Shown here in pieces: positions 45,397 to 58,295 of a stretch of DNA of 64,000 nt (its first letter is position 1; each line of letters starts with the position of its first letter). A model generated the notes under the pieces. It did no database searches and had not been told where the DNA came from. It saw nothing but the letters and a program-made list of their open reading frames with translations. The translations under genes were made by a program, and so were the position numbers. Source of the DNA: Adineta steineri (taxonomy: Eukaryota; Rotifera; Eurotatoria; Adinetida; Adinetidae); contig CAJNOI010000004.1 in NCBI GenBank assembly GCA_905250115.1, positions 507,253-571,252 of the forward strand, written 5' to 3'.

Positions 45397-48300
45397 GTAA
45401 GTTTTTTTTATTATTAATTTTGAAACTATTAAAAAGAAAATAGAAAAAACAATTATATTTGGAATATATATGACGTCAAACAAGTCATATAACATATAGA
45501 GAGAATCATTTAGACTATTGACATTTTCACTCAAAATAGGCATTTGTTTCTGTCGATCAGTCAACAATAATATATATATCTTTAATAGATATATATATAT
45601 ATATATTCATGTAAATTACTTATAAACATCTTAAATAATCGATGAAAAATAATATTTTTTTATATTTCAATGTGTAATACTGTTTGTCTTACAATTCTAC
45701 TATAAACATTGTCTATAGAATGATTTATTCATGCTTAATATGTTGAAAGAATGCTATTTAGTTTGATGGAAGATAAACACTGTTATCTCAATTAGGTCTA
45801 TTATATAAACATTAAGATCTCTAAAATATAATAACAGTTCAGTGAGCATAAAGGTCTAATCTGGAATTTTCAAAAAAAAAAATATCATTGCAGTTTTTTT
45901 TCAATATCTAAGTTTACATATGAAAGTCACTTTATTTTGCTAGCCATTTGGTTAACAGATGTCAATCAATGGTTCTACTTTGTGAGAATATCAGTTTATT
46001 TATTTCTAAAGAATTGTGTATAAGTATATGTACATGCGCAAATGGCTTTATCATTATTTCTATTATTATTATACAAACATAACGCGTAAATTATGAAGAT
46101 TATGCTCTGTCCATTAAACAGACATAACAATGCCTGTTAAGTAGACATAATCATTCATAATTGTAGATTGAATCCCTCGATGGAATAAGCATTTTAGAAT
46201 AAATATATATACATTTGTGTGTAGAAACACCTGAAAACCAATGAATATGTATCTTTCTTCATTTATACTAACTAATTAATCAAAGTTCAAGGAGAGAAAT
46301 TGAAAATAAATTCAATCGTCAAGCGTAACACATTAATATTTAACCAATAGAAATGAAATTTTGTTTCTCTTCTAAACAATACATCTTAGAGGTCGAAAGA
46401 ACATCTATTGAATAACTTGAATATTTTTCTTTATTATTATTTCAATAATCTTGAGTTTTTTAAATAACAGATTATTCTCTAGAATTTACTTGATATTTTT
46501 TTTTTCTTAAAGAATCATTTTTTATGCAAGTAACCTAGATAATCATAGAAGATAATCTTTGAGAAAAAAATAATAATTTCCGCACAAAAGTTCTATATAC
46601 TAATTGATGTTAATATAATAATTGATATATTAATTGTATATCGAAAAAATATTCTTTTTTGATCATAGTAGAAAAAAACTAATGTTTAATCAGACTTTCT
46701 TTTATGTATTATTTAGTAGTATAATAATCTTGATGTCAAGATTAGAGATTAAAATATTCTACTATATAGAATAATTTACAATATCAGCATATGGACTCTT
46801 TTTTTTTCACTTCGTTTCGTATAGTATTACTTTTCATCAATAGTAGACATATGTATGCATGAAAAGAAATAAAAAATACCATGAAATTTGCATTAGACAC
46901 AGTCTCGTCTGTTTTTGATATGTCTATAAAATAGTATTTCATTTCTTTTTCTTTTAATAATAACAAACATTTTAACATAGTTGGCATATCAAAGTAAAAG
47001 ACGATGAAGAGGAAAATGAAATATTTAAATAATAACGTATAGAAGACGAGACTATACTTCTTCTTTTTTGTTTTTTTTTGATGAAAATTTATTTATCTTA
47101 GTTTATCAATAATCAGTCTGGCATGACTTTGTCTTTACAAAGTTGAGATGTCATTCATTCAATCAGATGATTTCTCATATTATATGTATATAAAGAGAGA
47201 ACATTAGTTATTCTTCCTTTCGTCATTTTTTTCTCACTCTTCTTTCTTCTTTCTTCTTTCTCTGTTGTATGCGTATGCTTTTTTTTGCGTCGTTTACATC
47301 ACCAACAAAAACAACAACGTCAAGCGAGCACTCGTGTTCGTCACCTAATTACCAGCCACCGTACTCGCTCACATACACATACACATGCTTTCTCTTGCTC
47401 TCTCTCCCTGTTTCATTTTGCCGTTGTTATTTGATGCTTCTAACTACTTTTGTTGATAAAAGAACAAGAGACACAGACATAGAAAGAAAGAAAGGAGCAA
47501 AAAAAAGGTGCATTCGTATTCATTCAGCAATCTTCATTCAATTCACATGAGACAAACAACACGTCACAATCGTAACGGTTTTCATTGTTTCATAAATATG
47601 CATAATGGTAAGTTATTGAGTCAAAATGATTTAATAGTTTCCTTTTTCATTTTTTTGTTACTCTTCAGTATTTTTATGCCAATATTATAATGTCACTTGT
47701 TTGTGTGTAGGAGTAGGAGTAGGAAGAGAAAAAAATTGATGAGTGACTACACATACGTTTATGATTATTATCAGAGACAAGGAAAAAACAACAAAAATAT
47801 TGATTGTCACAAGAGTATATAGCGTAAAAGTCGTGATCATTAATATGTCTGATGTCTTTTTAATATGTCATTCGTCAGACACACGCCTATGTCTTCACAT
47901 TTGTTAGTGATGCATTCTTTCTGTTCTCTTATATCATCTTATATTTTGTTCTACTAATCAAATGTAAGTGACGTTTGCATGTAGGAGTGAATATTATTAA
48001 AGATTCTATTTGCACCTGTTATACTTCCTATATGCAAAATGTCAATTGTTATTTTGCATCGTCATAGTATGTATTTATTCATCTTTTGTGTCTATACGAT
48101 TTCATAGAAAGAGTTTTAAGAAAATAGAACAAATATTCATACACTTCACTTGTTTTTACTTGTTATTTGCCGCGTGACAAGCAATGACAACAAAAATAAC
48201 TACAAATGAAAGAAGAAGGAAAAAAAAACAATGACTATTTGTCTGTCTCGTATTTTACACTAAAATACGTAGGAGTACGTCTGCCATTGAAACATAGAAT

Positions 48301-50251
48301 CATAATTCTTTGTATTGCATGCCGCTTTCGTCGTGTGGTATTGGTGGAGCGAAGCCAACGCTCATTCATTCAAATGTAAATGCCGCCACTGCCTAGTGTA
48401 AACTCCCTAGAGAAACATACGAGAGCAAATGTGTATGCATATGTGTGTGTGTGTGTATGTAAGAATTTGTCTTTTCCATTCACACAATAAGATAGAGAAG
48501 CCGTTACTTGTCAGGAACGGCAACATAGAAGATGATTATAATTGTATTAGTCTTGGGAATAGTATGTATATATTTAGTAATCACTTAGAAATATTTTTTA
48601 ATTGAAATTTTCTTTTTTATCTTTCGTTGGTAGAATATTCATAATTAATATATAGATATATTCTTGTAACTTTTAGAAACAAAATATTATTCGATATATA
48701 TATATATGTACTCAGAGTATTTTATAAAGTTATATAGGATAATATAAAAATATGTATGTGATTATAATAGATAGAAATAATGTGAGATGATCTTTCCAGA
48801 TGTGTAGAAAACAGAGTATTGTTGTTCTTATCATTCTGTCTACTATTCAGTATATTTATTGAGAAGTGACAGATTGATCGAATACGTCAGCAAGTTTCGA
48901 TAGCAATCAACTTATCCTTATATCATAAAGAAAATAATCAATAGATTAAATGTACCTAAAGTGTGAATAAGAAACAAAAGTATTCGATCTTTTGTCCTTA
49001 AATTATTGTAGCTATTTATCAGTACTTTTTCTTTTTTCTTGTCTGAAAATAAATCATTATAAGACATTGAAATATGAAACCTAATCATTGCAAACATTGA
49101 TGTATATAACCTATGTGTATGCATATAATCAAATTCTATGTTTGTGTGTTAACATGAGTAATGACAAGAAATTTTTTTACTTTATTTCGATGTGAATCTT
49201 TTTCTTCTCGTCTCTCTCTCTCTCTGACGAAGCTCTATATTTTCCTTCGTATGATGTTATCCTATAGCTTCATGTCTTTTCGTCTCTTTCAATTCACTTC
49301 TACTCACTCAAGTACACAGCTTATGAAATCTTAGAAACATCTTTCGCATCCCATTGAACGTATATATGTTAACACTTGAGTAAAAGAGTATGAAGTAAAA
49401 AGCTGTTCTCATTTTCTCAAACGAAGGTTTTTTTTCGTCTATTCAGACAATGAGTAAGAAAAATATTTCGATTGTTTATGTTCTTAAGTATCCTCATTCA
49501 TCTATGGTACAGATGTTCCCAGAAAAAAGGTCATAATGCATTTTTTTTTTAAAAATCACTTGTAAATCTTATGTTTATATTAACTACTTGTATTCTGGAT
49601 AAAAAAGAAATAATATGTAAATGAAAGAAAACTCTTTACTTTCGATTATGTCAATATTATACTAATTGGATATTGGCTGTTCATCATATATATATATATC
49701 CATAGAATAGTACCTATCATCAGTATGTATAATATGACGTTAAGATTAACAGTTATATACACGCTTAGAGAGAAAGAAAGACACACTCATTGAACGCCAG
49801 AGGACATTTTCTATTTTCATATGCTCACCGTTAAAATAATGAAAAAGGCAAAGTGCCGCTTATAGAACATCGATGTACTATACATTGTGAATAGTGGGCA
49901 TAAAGTAAAAAGAATGCTTGAAGGCATCTCAAGATTGAGTGAATGAGTGACTTAAAGTAAGTGATGAAAAGAGTTCTCATTGATTTAGGAATAACTAACG
50001 AATAACAGTTTCATAGAATATCGATATTGACATTTGATTGTCACGTTTATTATGATATCAAAATCTTATTAAGAATATACCCTCTTATATTTTAATTATC
50101 TCGATTTATATTAACAAATAAAATAATATTTCATAGAAGAATTTTTATTTGTCAACACCATTTGTAATTATATTTACTTCTTTCATTTTAATTTTCTTTT
50201 CTTTCTCCTAATCAGTATAGCCATCATTATCATCATCGTTAGAGAACACAA

Positions 50252-50270
50252 ATATATATATATATATATA
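50252..50270. repeat. TA microsatellite
   Basis: Uninterrupted alternating TA/AT tract in the 7-kb non-coding region. Confidence 0.8.
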
Positions 50271-50315
50271 CATTATTCAACGTCAACATACATCCTTTCT
50301 ATCGTACTATAATTT

Positions 50316-50338
50316 CATTCATTCATTCATTCATTCAT
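50316..50338. repeat. ATTC tetranucleotide microsatellite
   Basis: About five perfect CATT/ATTC units. Confidence 0.8.
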
Positions 50339-51568
50339 ATCGTGTTGCTTTCTCGTTAACTATTTCATTATTGATTTATATGTCTGCTTGGCATATTGCC
50401 AAATCAATGTGTGCATTAAGATAGAGAAGAGAAAAAGGAGACAATGTTGATTTATTTATATATTTCTGTATTCTTTGGCTCATTTCCAATCGTTTTTCTT
50501 GTTATATTTATTCATTCGCTCTATATATATATATATATATATGTAACAAACTAAATTGTTACTACTCCAACAATGAATAATAGTAACAATATAGTCGTTG
50601 ACAAGAAATTTCTTTGATAAGCTCTATGACTATAAAATTAAGTACATAGAAGAAATGATTATTCTCAAAAGACACGGAAATAAATCCCCCTAATTCTGAC
50701 ATATAAATTAGACAAAAATCATGTGGATATCACCAGATGCAAAAGTTTTCTCTTACTCTCACAATACTCATGATGATACTTGAGAAGCAAGACGATTATC
50801 CTATTAGAGAAGATAATAAATACAACGATGAAAAATCTATCCATAAATGCGTACTATCAATATTGACAACATATAGCATATATATAGAACAAGCAATCTG
50901 GAATGAATTTTTTTTCGTGTGTCTGGATCTGTGCCAGGAGAGATATTGATCTACCTTGACTTATTCTTCTTGTTCGCTGTTGATGCGCCAAGCGTGCGAG
51001 CGAGCATTTTCTCACGATCTCGCCTCTTTTCTCTTTTTTTTTCACGACGCGCGAGCGCGCGCGCTCACACATATACATACAGACACGGTATGATGAGGAC
51101 GAGCGTATGTGAGCATCTATTTCATTTTTATTTTAAAATGTGAGAGACATTGAATAAAGAATCGATTCATCTTCTTTCTTTTTCTCCTCCTTCTCTTGTT
51201 CTTCTTCTTCTTCTTCTTCATCATCGTCTTCTTGCCATAGACACGTTCAAAACGGTCAGATAACAACACCAATAATTCAACCGAAATTTTTATTGCAAAC
51301 GTAAAGGTAAAAAAACAAAGTTCGAACTCTCTCTCTTTTCTCTCTCTATATCTATCGTATTTCAATATATCTATTTTCTCAGAGTCAAATAACCTTTTTT
51401 TTCGAATGAAATCAAATATTACATATATCATGACTCACTACAAATAAATCCTATTGGTACTAAAAAAGGGAAAGAAAAAAGCTTCCCATCTATCATCTTA
51501 TTTTATAGTTTTTTTAACCTTTAAATTATTTTATTATATTTGTTAATACTTCATTATATATATTCATG

Positions 51569-51595
<27 letters not shown>
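51569..51595. repeat. TA microsatellite
   Basis: The longest uninterrupted TA run in the window, about 27 nt. Confidence 0.8.
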
Positions 51596-51602
<7 letters not shown>

Positions 51603-52300
51603 CGTTCATCATTCGAGGGTAACTGAGAATATTTAAAGAAAAGATAAATTTTGATTTAAATAAAGAACTTAACTGACTGCCGAGACGACTAGACAGATAT
51701 AAAGAAATGTCTATTCTATTGTGAATAGATGCCTTGAATCATCGATATATCGACCTGTTCATAGAGAACAAAAAGAAAAAGATAATCGATGTGGTCGATG
51801 AAATAAACTGTCAGTTATCTATTATCATCGTCATATCATTTTCATTTGATTTGACCCTGTACGCCTATCGTATTATAAAGAAATAGAAGAAAAAAAAAGT
51901 TTTTTTTATCTTTATGTGTCAAGTTATTGTTATTGCGTAAAGATGAAGAATCATCCGAATGGTGTGCAACTTGTGTGTGTGTGTGTGGGCAGCAAAGAAA
52001 AGAGAAAAGAGAAAAGAAAAAAGAGGAAGGGGGGAGTAAGAAGTTGGGAGAAAAAAGAGTGATAGATTCGTTCTGTTTTTTTCTTCTTCCTACATCGATT
52101 TATGACGATGAAGGGAAAGAGAAGGGAAAAAAATGAGAGAAAGAAAGAGGATGCTTCTTCTATTTTTTTTTGTTCTTGTTCGCCGAACGGGCGCGCGCGC
52201 GCTCGCACTCGTATCCACACTGAGCGGAGTCGCAAAATGCGAGACACATACACATATTGAATGAATAGAAGTAGTAGTGCGCTCGTGAGTATACGTTAGC

Positions 52301-52319
52301 GTGTGTGTGTGTGTGTGTG
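52301..52319. repeat. GT microsatellite upstream of DEPTOR-like gene
   Basis: A perfect GT run of 19 nt in the leader region about 70 bp before the ATG at 52390. Confidence 0.8.
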
Positions 52320-52389
52320 CGTATGCATTGTTTGTATTGAAGCGAAAGAAACAAGAAAAAAAATTGAAGATTTAAAAAAAAAAACAACA

Positions 52390-55300
52390 ATGTTTTTATT
52401 TTATTTTATTTTAGCATTAACTGATCATTCTAAATTCACAATAACGACGACAACGACGACGACGACGACAACAAACAATCCTATGTGTCAAATCGCTACA
52501 GTACAAAGTAGTGAATATAACGAAACTATTAAAATGTCTCCTAATGATTATACGATGACAACAAATAATATTAATCAGCATCAACATCATCATCATCATA
52601 TTGACGATAGAAATTATTCTATTGATATTAATTCAAATATAAAATATTTTGTTGATATATATACAGCCGCATTACATCTAAGGTAATAATCGTTTTATAT
52701 TCATCCATCATTTTGTTTTATTTATGAATGATAACTTTAGTAGTAGATTTTTATTTTCTTCTTAGTCCATTAACAAGGCACGTCTTTGTTTCTCGTGGGA
52801 GTCATCCAAATATCCATCTATTTCTTTTACCCTGTCTCTCTCTCTCTTGTACATCACTATTTACATTATTAAAACAGATGTCGAACAATTAACCTCATTT
52901 TGTTCTTTTTTTTTAGACAACGAATGCAAGAAGAAAATTTAATCCATCGTTCATATTCAGCGTATTTAAATGATGAAAATAGTCCACGTTCGTTATTTCA
53001 TAATTGTTTTCATTCTTATGAAATTATTGATTGGCTTATAAAACAGCAATTATGTAAAACAATATATGATGGTCTAGAAATCTTTCAAGTTTTAGAAAAA
53101 TTAAAAATTATTCATCATGGTAAGTTGTTTTTTGGCTTGAAGCCAGAAAAGGAAAAAAAAGAAGAAAGAATTTTTCTCTTTTTCTTCTGCTTCCATTCAT
53201 TATTAATTTTGTATGTGTAAGCGGAAGCACAAGCGCGTAATTGCTTTTTTTTTCTTTCTGCCGACTGCGCGCGATCGACCATCTTAAGAGATACTTATAG
53301 AAAAAAAAGAACACAAAATATCGTAGATAGGTCAGCGTGAACTAAATTGTAAGAAATAAATAAGGCAATTTACATTGTATATACGTAGAAACAGAAGGAT
53401 AAATAGATACATTAGCCACAGTCAAATACCATAAAATATAATAATATATTTTTAATTATTTTTTTATTAGTTTGTGATTTAAATGAATTCGAATATCCAC
53501 CAACCAATTCATTATCACATATCAATGTCAAATATTTATATCGTTTCCGTCTTGATGATGGTACAGCGGATCAAAATCGTTCATTTCAACAATTTGCTAC
53601 AATTTATGAAACATATACAAGGTTATTAGATATTCTTAAATGAAATAATAATATAATAATCATGCAATTTGTTTTTTCTTTCATATTTTAGTTTATTTAC
53701 ACTTGATAAAAGTCAGTGTCGTGGTGTAGATTTACAACAACAGATTCCATTAACAAACCCCTATGATGAACAACCAGGAATTACACTTAAAGGTGATAAT
53801 TTAGCTCGTATGCTTGCATTACGTAGTGGTGCAAATATGCAAAATGTTGAACGTCTTGCTGATGATATGATTATGTATGGTCTTATTCGATTTGGTAAAA
53901 TAAAAAAAAAATTTTTTTTCTCTATTTAAAATAAATTATCTTATTCTTTTTTTTATTTGTAGACGAATGTGATCAACAAAATGAATGTTGTTATTGTTGT
54001 ACAAATAAATTTCATAATGATAATAATCATCAATATATTCTAAGTAATTCTCATCGTTTAATAGCAAAAAAACGTCTTGATCTTATTGCATTAATGCAAA
54101 ATGATATTTTATTATCATCACCAATACATCATTCACCACCACTAACTCGAAATCAATCAAATACATTCGTTAGTGTATCATGTCGTAAGTTTACAACAAT
54201 AAAAGAAACAAAACTATTTAAAATATAAATTGATTCTTTTTTTTTAGCTGATCGTTCATCATCAATATGTAATATTCCAGCAAACATCTCTCTTAATCGT
54301 ACTCAAAGTAATTATCATTGTAATGATTCATTAAGCAAACTGTCACCATCATTACCAATAAACAACTGTTGCCATCAGTATTGTTCTCGTATATCACCTT
54401 CAACGCAAACATTTGTTTCATCATCATCATCATTAATACAACAACAAAATGGACGGCGACATCAAATATCAGGCGCAACTAGTAGTAATAGTTCATTAAT
54501 TGATGATGACCACCATCATCAACAACAACAGCAAATTAATAGAAAAATTTCAAATGGTGATGATATTGATTGTACAACAAAATTAACATGTACAACAGTT
54601 CCAACTAATGAAGGATTTCGACGAAAAAAATCTGCTAGTTTAAATTCACCGGCCAATTCTGGTAAAAGATTTCTTTTCATCTCTTAAGTGAAATAATTAC
54701 AATTATTGTTTTTTTTCTTCTTTAAATAGAAAATCGTCCAACCGCTGATGAACTTGAAAGATTAGAATTACCATGGAGTTGGAAAAGTTATTCAGTAAGT
54801 GAAATTAAATCTATAAAGTGTTCTAAAAAAAACATTTTTATTTTATTAAATTTAATAGGTTAAACGAGATCGACGTGGTTATGGATTGATTCTTCAAGGT
54901 CAAGGACCATGTTATGTTGAAAGACTGGATCCATATGGTTCAGCGTATACATCAGGAATTCGAGTAAGACTAAAAAAATAATTTCTTTAAAAAAAACTTA
55001 CTTATTCGTTCTTTTTTTAACCAGATCAATGAATATATATATGCAATCGAAGGTGTTAATGTTCTACGTCGTTCAGGAAAAGAAGTTGAACGTTTATTAT
55101 CAATGTTTGATAAATGTACAATATATACTGTATATAATCGTGATGATTATCCTCAAATAGCAACTCCACCTAATGAATTAAACTCTAATAGACTATATCC
55201 ATTAAAACAACCATCATCATTATCATCGTCATTAAATGATTATAATAATAATAATACAAATATATTGCTAGCAACAATAAATAATTATTCATTAAATCAA

Positions 55301-55531
55301 CAACAAATTCCATATTCATCATCACCACAACATCAACAAAATTCATCACCATCCTCATCAATTGATGGAACATCATCTTGTTCAATATCGCCAAAACAAC
55401 CTGCAACGACGACGACGACGACGACGTCAGCAACATCAAAAAAAGGAGCATTAACGAAACATTTAAATTTTTTTAGACTAAATGCTCGATCTTGTTCGAA
55501 TTCTTCATCATCAACACATACATTAAAATAA
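52390..55531 (+). CDS. DEPTOR: DEPTOR-like protein, two DEP domains plus PDZ
   Basis: Nine exons (52390-52682, 52917-53119, 53471-53621, 53692-53894, 53963-54184, 54248-54661, 54730-54794, 54859-54963, 55025-55531), 720 residues, all phases consistent. DEP1 (about 105-210) has SLFHNCFHSYEIIDWLIKQ, KLKIIHHVCD and YLYRFRLDDGT. A second DEP-like region (about 218-340) has GDNLARMLALRSGAN and ADDMIMYGLIRF. A long Ser/Asn/Gln/His-rich linker follows, then a PDZ domain (about 515-595: RRGYGLILQGQGPCYVERLDPYG, IYAIEGVNVLRRSGKEV) and a low-complexity tail. DEP-DEP-linker-PDZ is the order of DEPTOR, an mTOR-binding inhibitor whose PDZ binds mTOR. Length is well above vertebrate DEPTOR (409) because of the linker and tail. 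An acceptor at 52413-52414 means that the true first exon may lie upstream. Confidence 0.75.
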
Positions 55532-56565
55532 TTCTATATGCAACAATAGTATATGTAACTCTCTTTTCTGGACCCGGTTTGTTCATTTATTTGTGTGTTC
55601 ACTTCTCAGGTCATTTCTTTGGCTTAGTGTGTGTTTGTGTGTGTGTGTGTGTGTGTGCTTTTCTTTGCACGTTTTTTTTTTCTTGTACGATGCGATGCGC
55701 GCAGCACATCTGTCTATATAATTTTATTTAACTTGTAAATATTTCTTTCTGGTTTTTTTTTTATCTCTTTTTTCTTTTGTTGGAATTTGTGATGTGATTG
55801 AAACAACAAAGAAAAAAAAAATTTGACGACAAATTGACAGAAAAAGAGAGGAGAGAGATGAAGAAAAAATAAAAAACAAAGTTTGAACTGAATATAGTTT
55901 ATATTTATTTTTCTTATAGACAAAAGATAATGAATAATAATTAATATTAATATGTTTATAATATATATGATGAATGAATAGATAAGATAAATATATTGAA
56001 ATCAAGCTAGAGAAATATTGATGAAAAATAAATAAGAAGATTTTTTTTCAATGAAAAAAAACAATACTATCAACATTTTGATAAATAATTAGAGAATAAT
56101 GTTGATATTTATAGTAGTTTGATGTTTCCTTTTGTTGTATTTTCATGCATGAATGACGAAAAAAACTAGGAATACGCAATTCACTTAAAAAGAGATTGGC
56201 ACTTAATTACACATGGCAGAGAGTTATTAGAAGATAACAACGAGCAACTGATATGCTAAATAACCCATTGAATGATGTCTTTGATCTGCAGCATTTGTCA
56301 TTATTAGCGGCTTTTATCTTTCTGAGAAAACAAAAAAACGAGAAGACCAAATATAGAACGAAGTAGGTCATAAGAAATTTGGTATCATTAAGTAAAAAAC
56401 GACCTTGTCATTATGTCGTATAAGATAAAATCATGATATATTATATATAATTTGAATATTTATTACAAAAAAATGACTAGTCATTTTCAACAATAATATT
56501 ATTTTATTGTACTTTTTACACACAAAACATTTATCACAATGAAAAATATTTATAATAATTAAAAA
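55532..56565. other. Convergent 3' intergenic region, 1 kb
   Basis: Likely 3' untranslated sequence of the DEPTOR-like gene at the left, with a GT microsatellite at 55627-55658. Nothing else recognised. Confidence 0.5.
55627..55658. repeat. GT microsatellite
   Basis: Nearly perfect GT run with one TTT interruption, about 100 bp after the DEPTOR-like stop codon. Confidence 0.8.
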
Positions 56566-57156
56566 TTATTCGTTCGCTTTAATTGATTGATTAATAAGCC
56601 ATTTTATACCATCTGTAAAACCTTCATTTCTTGAAATACTACACATACATAATTTAACTCGAGGATCTTCTACATTAAGAAAGTTTTCAATTTGAAGATG
56701 ATATCTTAATTCTTGTTCGCCACAGGCTGTTGCAACATTATCAATTTTATTGGCAAGAATTAATATAGGTATTGATTGAACATCTTCATCATCTAAGATT
56801 TTCATTAATTCATGACGTGCTTCAGGTATACGTTGACGATTACTTGCATCAAGGATAAAAATAAGACGAGTCGATGCAAACATATACTCTTTCCATAAAC
56901 GTCTTGCTTGTGCATGACCACCAACATCAGTTACAGCTAGATGAGTTGAACCAATTTTAACTTCATATTTTGATGGTTTAGCACTTGGTGCTGTTTGAAT
57001 AAGACGGTTTTGAGTTAAACGACCCGTTAATGTTGTTTTACCAGCATCATCAAGACCAACAAGAAGAATTGCTCTACTATCAGAACTATTTGATGACCAC
57101 CAAAACCAAGTATATTCAGTGACTAAATCGCGCATCCATGTTAATACAGACCACAT
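56566..57156 (-). CDS. SAR1-like small GTPase, intronless
   Basis: 196 residues in one exon. The N-terminus (MWSVLTWMRDLVTEYTWFWW) is an aromatic amphipathic helix like that of Sar1, used to insert into ER membranes. G motifs: GLDDAGKT (34-41), DVGGH (77-81) and NKID after PILILA. HAQARRLWKEY matches the Sar1 HEQARRVWKNY segment, and the C-terminus GFTDGIKWLINQSI corresponds to Sar1 GYGEGFRWL. Sar1 recruits COPII coat to ER exit sites. Oddities: Asp for Asn in GLDNAGKT, a diverged switch I (APSAKPS in place of PTLHPTSE), and no introns in a neighbourhood of intron-rich genes. It could be a retrocopy or lineage-specific paralogue of the canonical SAR1. Confidence 0.8.
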   Translation of the reverse strand: MWSVLTWMRDLVTEYTWFWWSSNSSDSRAILLVGLDDAGKTTLTGRLTQNRLIQTAPSAKPSKYEVKIGSTHLAVTDVGGHAQARRLWKEYMFASTRLIFILDASNRQRIPEARHELMKILDDEDVQSIPILILANKIDNVATACGEQELRYHLQIENFLNVEDPRVKLCMCSISRNEGFTDGIKWLINQSIKANE

Positions 57157-58295
57157 TATTTGTATATAATTGAAAAATTAAATTTGAAATTTTCTCTACA
57201 CAACTTTTATATAACATGACAATTGTGTGTAGACGTGGCTGTATTGCGCAATTACAGCCACGTCAAAAACAAGTATACGTGTAGTACTTTTTTTTTCATT
57301 TATGATTAGTTTACCTGTGACATTCTAAAGCGCTTGTAGAAAGGGAAGTGATACATAAAGTAGAGATTGAGAGAAAAAGGGGATGAAGAAAAAACCAGTA
57401 GTGGGAAGAGGGGAAACCATGTGATTGTTAATTGCAAATACTTTCTATCCACAATCAGGTGAAGACTCTTGTATGTCAATGATTAAGAAACTGGGAATTT
57501 ATTTTTTTTAATCAAGTTTTTCACTCTTTTTCTCTTCTTAAAATCATTCCAAAAAGTGAAATCTTCAAAGGAGAGTGACAACGACTTGTTCGTCTTGTAT
57601 ATCATTTTGAATCTGTTTAAGATATATTTTTTCACGTACTGATCTAATTCTTTCTCATGTGTAAACGTATACAGTTCTTGCTCTCCTATCCATGAGCATC
57701 GGTGGATTAACCTTAGCCGGGCTCTATATTTCTTCCATAGAATCTTTTGTTGTCTAGTCAAAAGATAGGAAAAAAGATAAAAAAGCCAAGAGTAAAAAGG
57801 AAATGAATACGGAAAAGAAACATTACCTCAGGACTTCGGTATAGATATCTCTATTGTACTTTAGTCATTTTAATTTAGCATATAATTGTTAAATCTTTTC
57901 TAGACAGTTAGCTATCGTTTTATGCATTGAAACGTATAATAAATGTTTTACGTTTCTAGTTGTAGATATAATACGATGTTTATTAAACAAATATAAATAA
58001 ACTATTTTCTATTTCTACAAGATAATCAATTCTCTTTAAATATTATTACATTCTTAGTGTGTACGATAACAATTTATCATAAACTAAACAAACTTGTCAT
58101 ACATGTCTGGCAAATACGCATAATTTAAATGAACATGTTTATTAAAGCAGATGACATATCGATTAATCTGTGACATTTGTATTAGAATATTGTTAAAAAT
58201 TATTGATTAGACATCGACATATGTCATCTCGACATACATAATAGAATACTGCATATTTTATTTAGTTTGAAGTAATCTGATACCATAAAATATAT
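57157..58295. other. Intergenic region upstream of the SAR1-like gene
   Basis: 1.1 kb between the SAR1-like start and the SNRNP48 stop. It holds the GACGTGG palindrome (57232-57264). A minus-strand open frame at 57483-57761 is Lys/Arg-rich with no domain, and I do not call it. Otherwise nothing is seen. Confidence 0.5.
57232..57264. promoter_or_regulatory. Palindromic UPRE/ACGT-core element before the SAR1-like gene
   Basis: Perfect 12-bp arms GACGTGGCTGTA and TACAGCCACGTC flank the 9-nt centre TTGCGCAAT. On the minus strand the right arm reads TGACGTGG, the consensus bound by XBP1/ATF6-type bZIP factors (UPRE). The left arm reads AGACGTGG on the plus strand. It lies about 76 bp upstream of the SAR1-like ATG, where a promoter element is expected. 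Induction of COPII genes through such sites in the unfolded-protein response is known in animals; its use here is an inference. Confidence 0.5.

Larger units (their letters stand above)
45397..52389. other. 7-kb region without recognisable coding sequence
   Basis: No gene supported. It holds many simple repeats: TA runs (45572-45605, 50252-50270, 50522-50542, 51569-51595), a GT run (48442-48456), an ATTC run (50316-50338), CTT/TCT-rich tracts (about 51165-51230) and a GT run at 52301-52319. Two short CG-rich patches (about 51040-51070 and 52185-52215, with GCGCGCG) stand out from the AT background. It may be the regulatory region or first intron of the downstream DEPTOR-like gene. Open frames such as 47269-47550 and 51927-52136 are low-complexity. 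Confidence 0.5.

Noticed and set aside
47269-47550. 93-codon open frame in the 7-kb desert
   Set aside because: Thr/Ser- and Lys/Arg-rich low-complexity content, no splice partners and no domain; it could at most be leader sequence.
51927-52253. Overlapping open frames on both strands near the DEPTOR-like 5' end
   Set aside because: Purine/pyrimidine-biased simple sequence encoding Lys/Glu or Phe/Ser runs.
57483-57761. 92-codon minus-strand frame rich in Lys and Arg
   Set aside because: No domain, no conserved pattern and a position in intergenic sequence; composition matches random AT-rich DNA.
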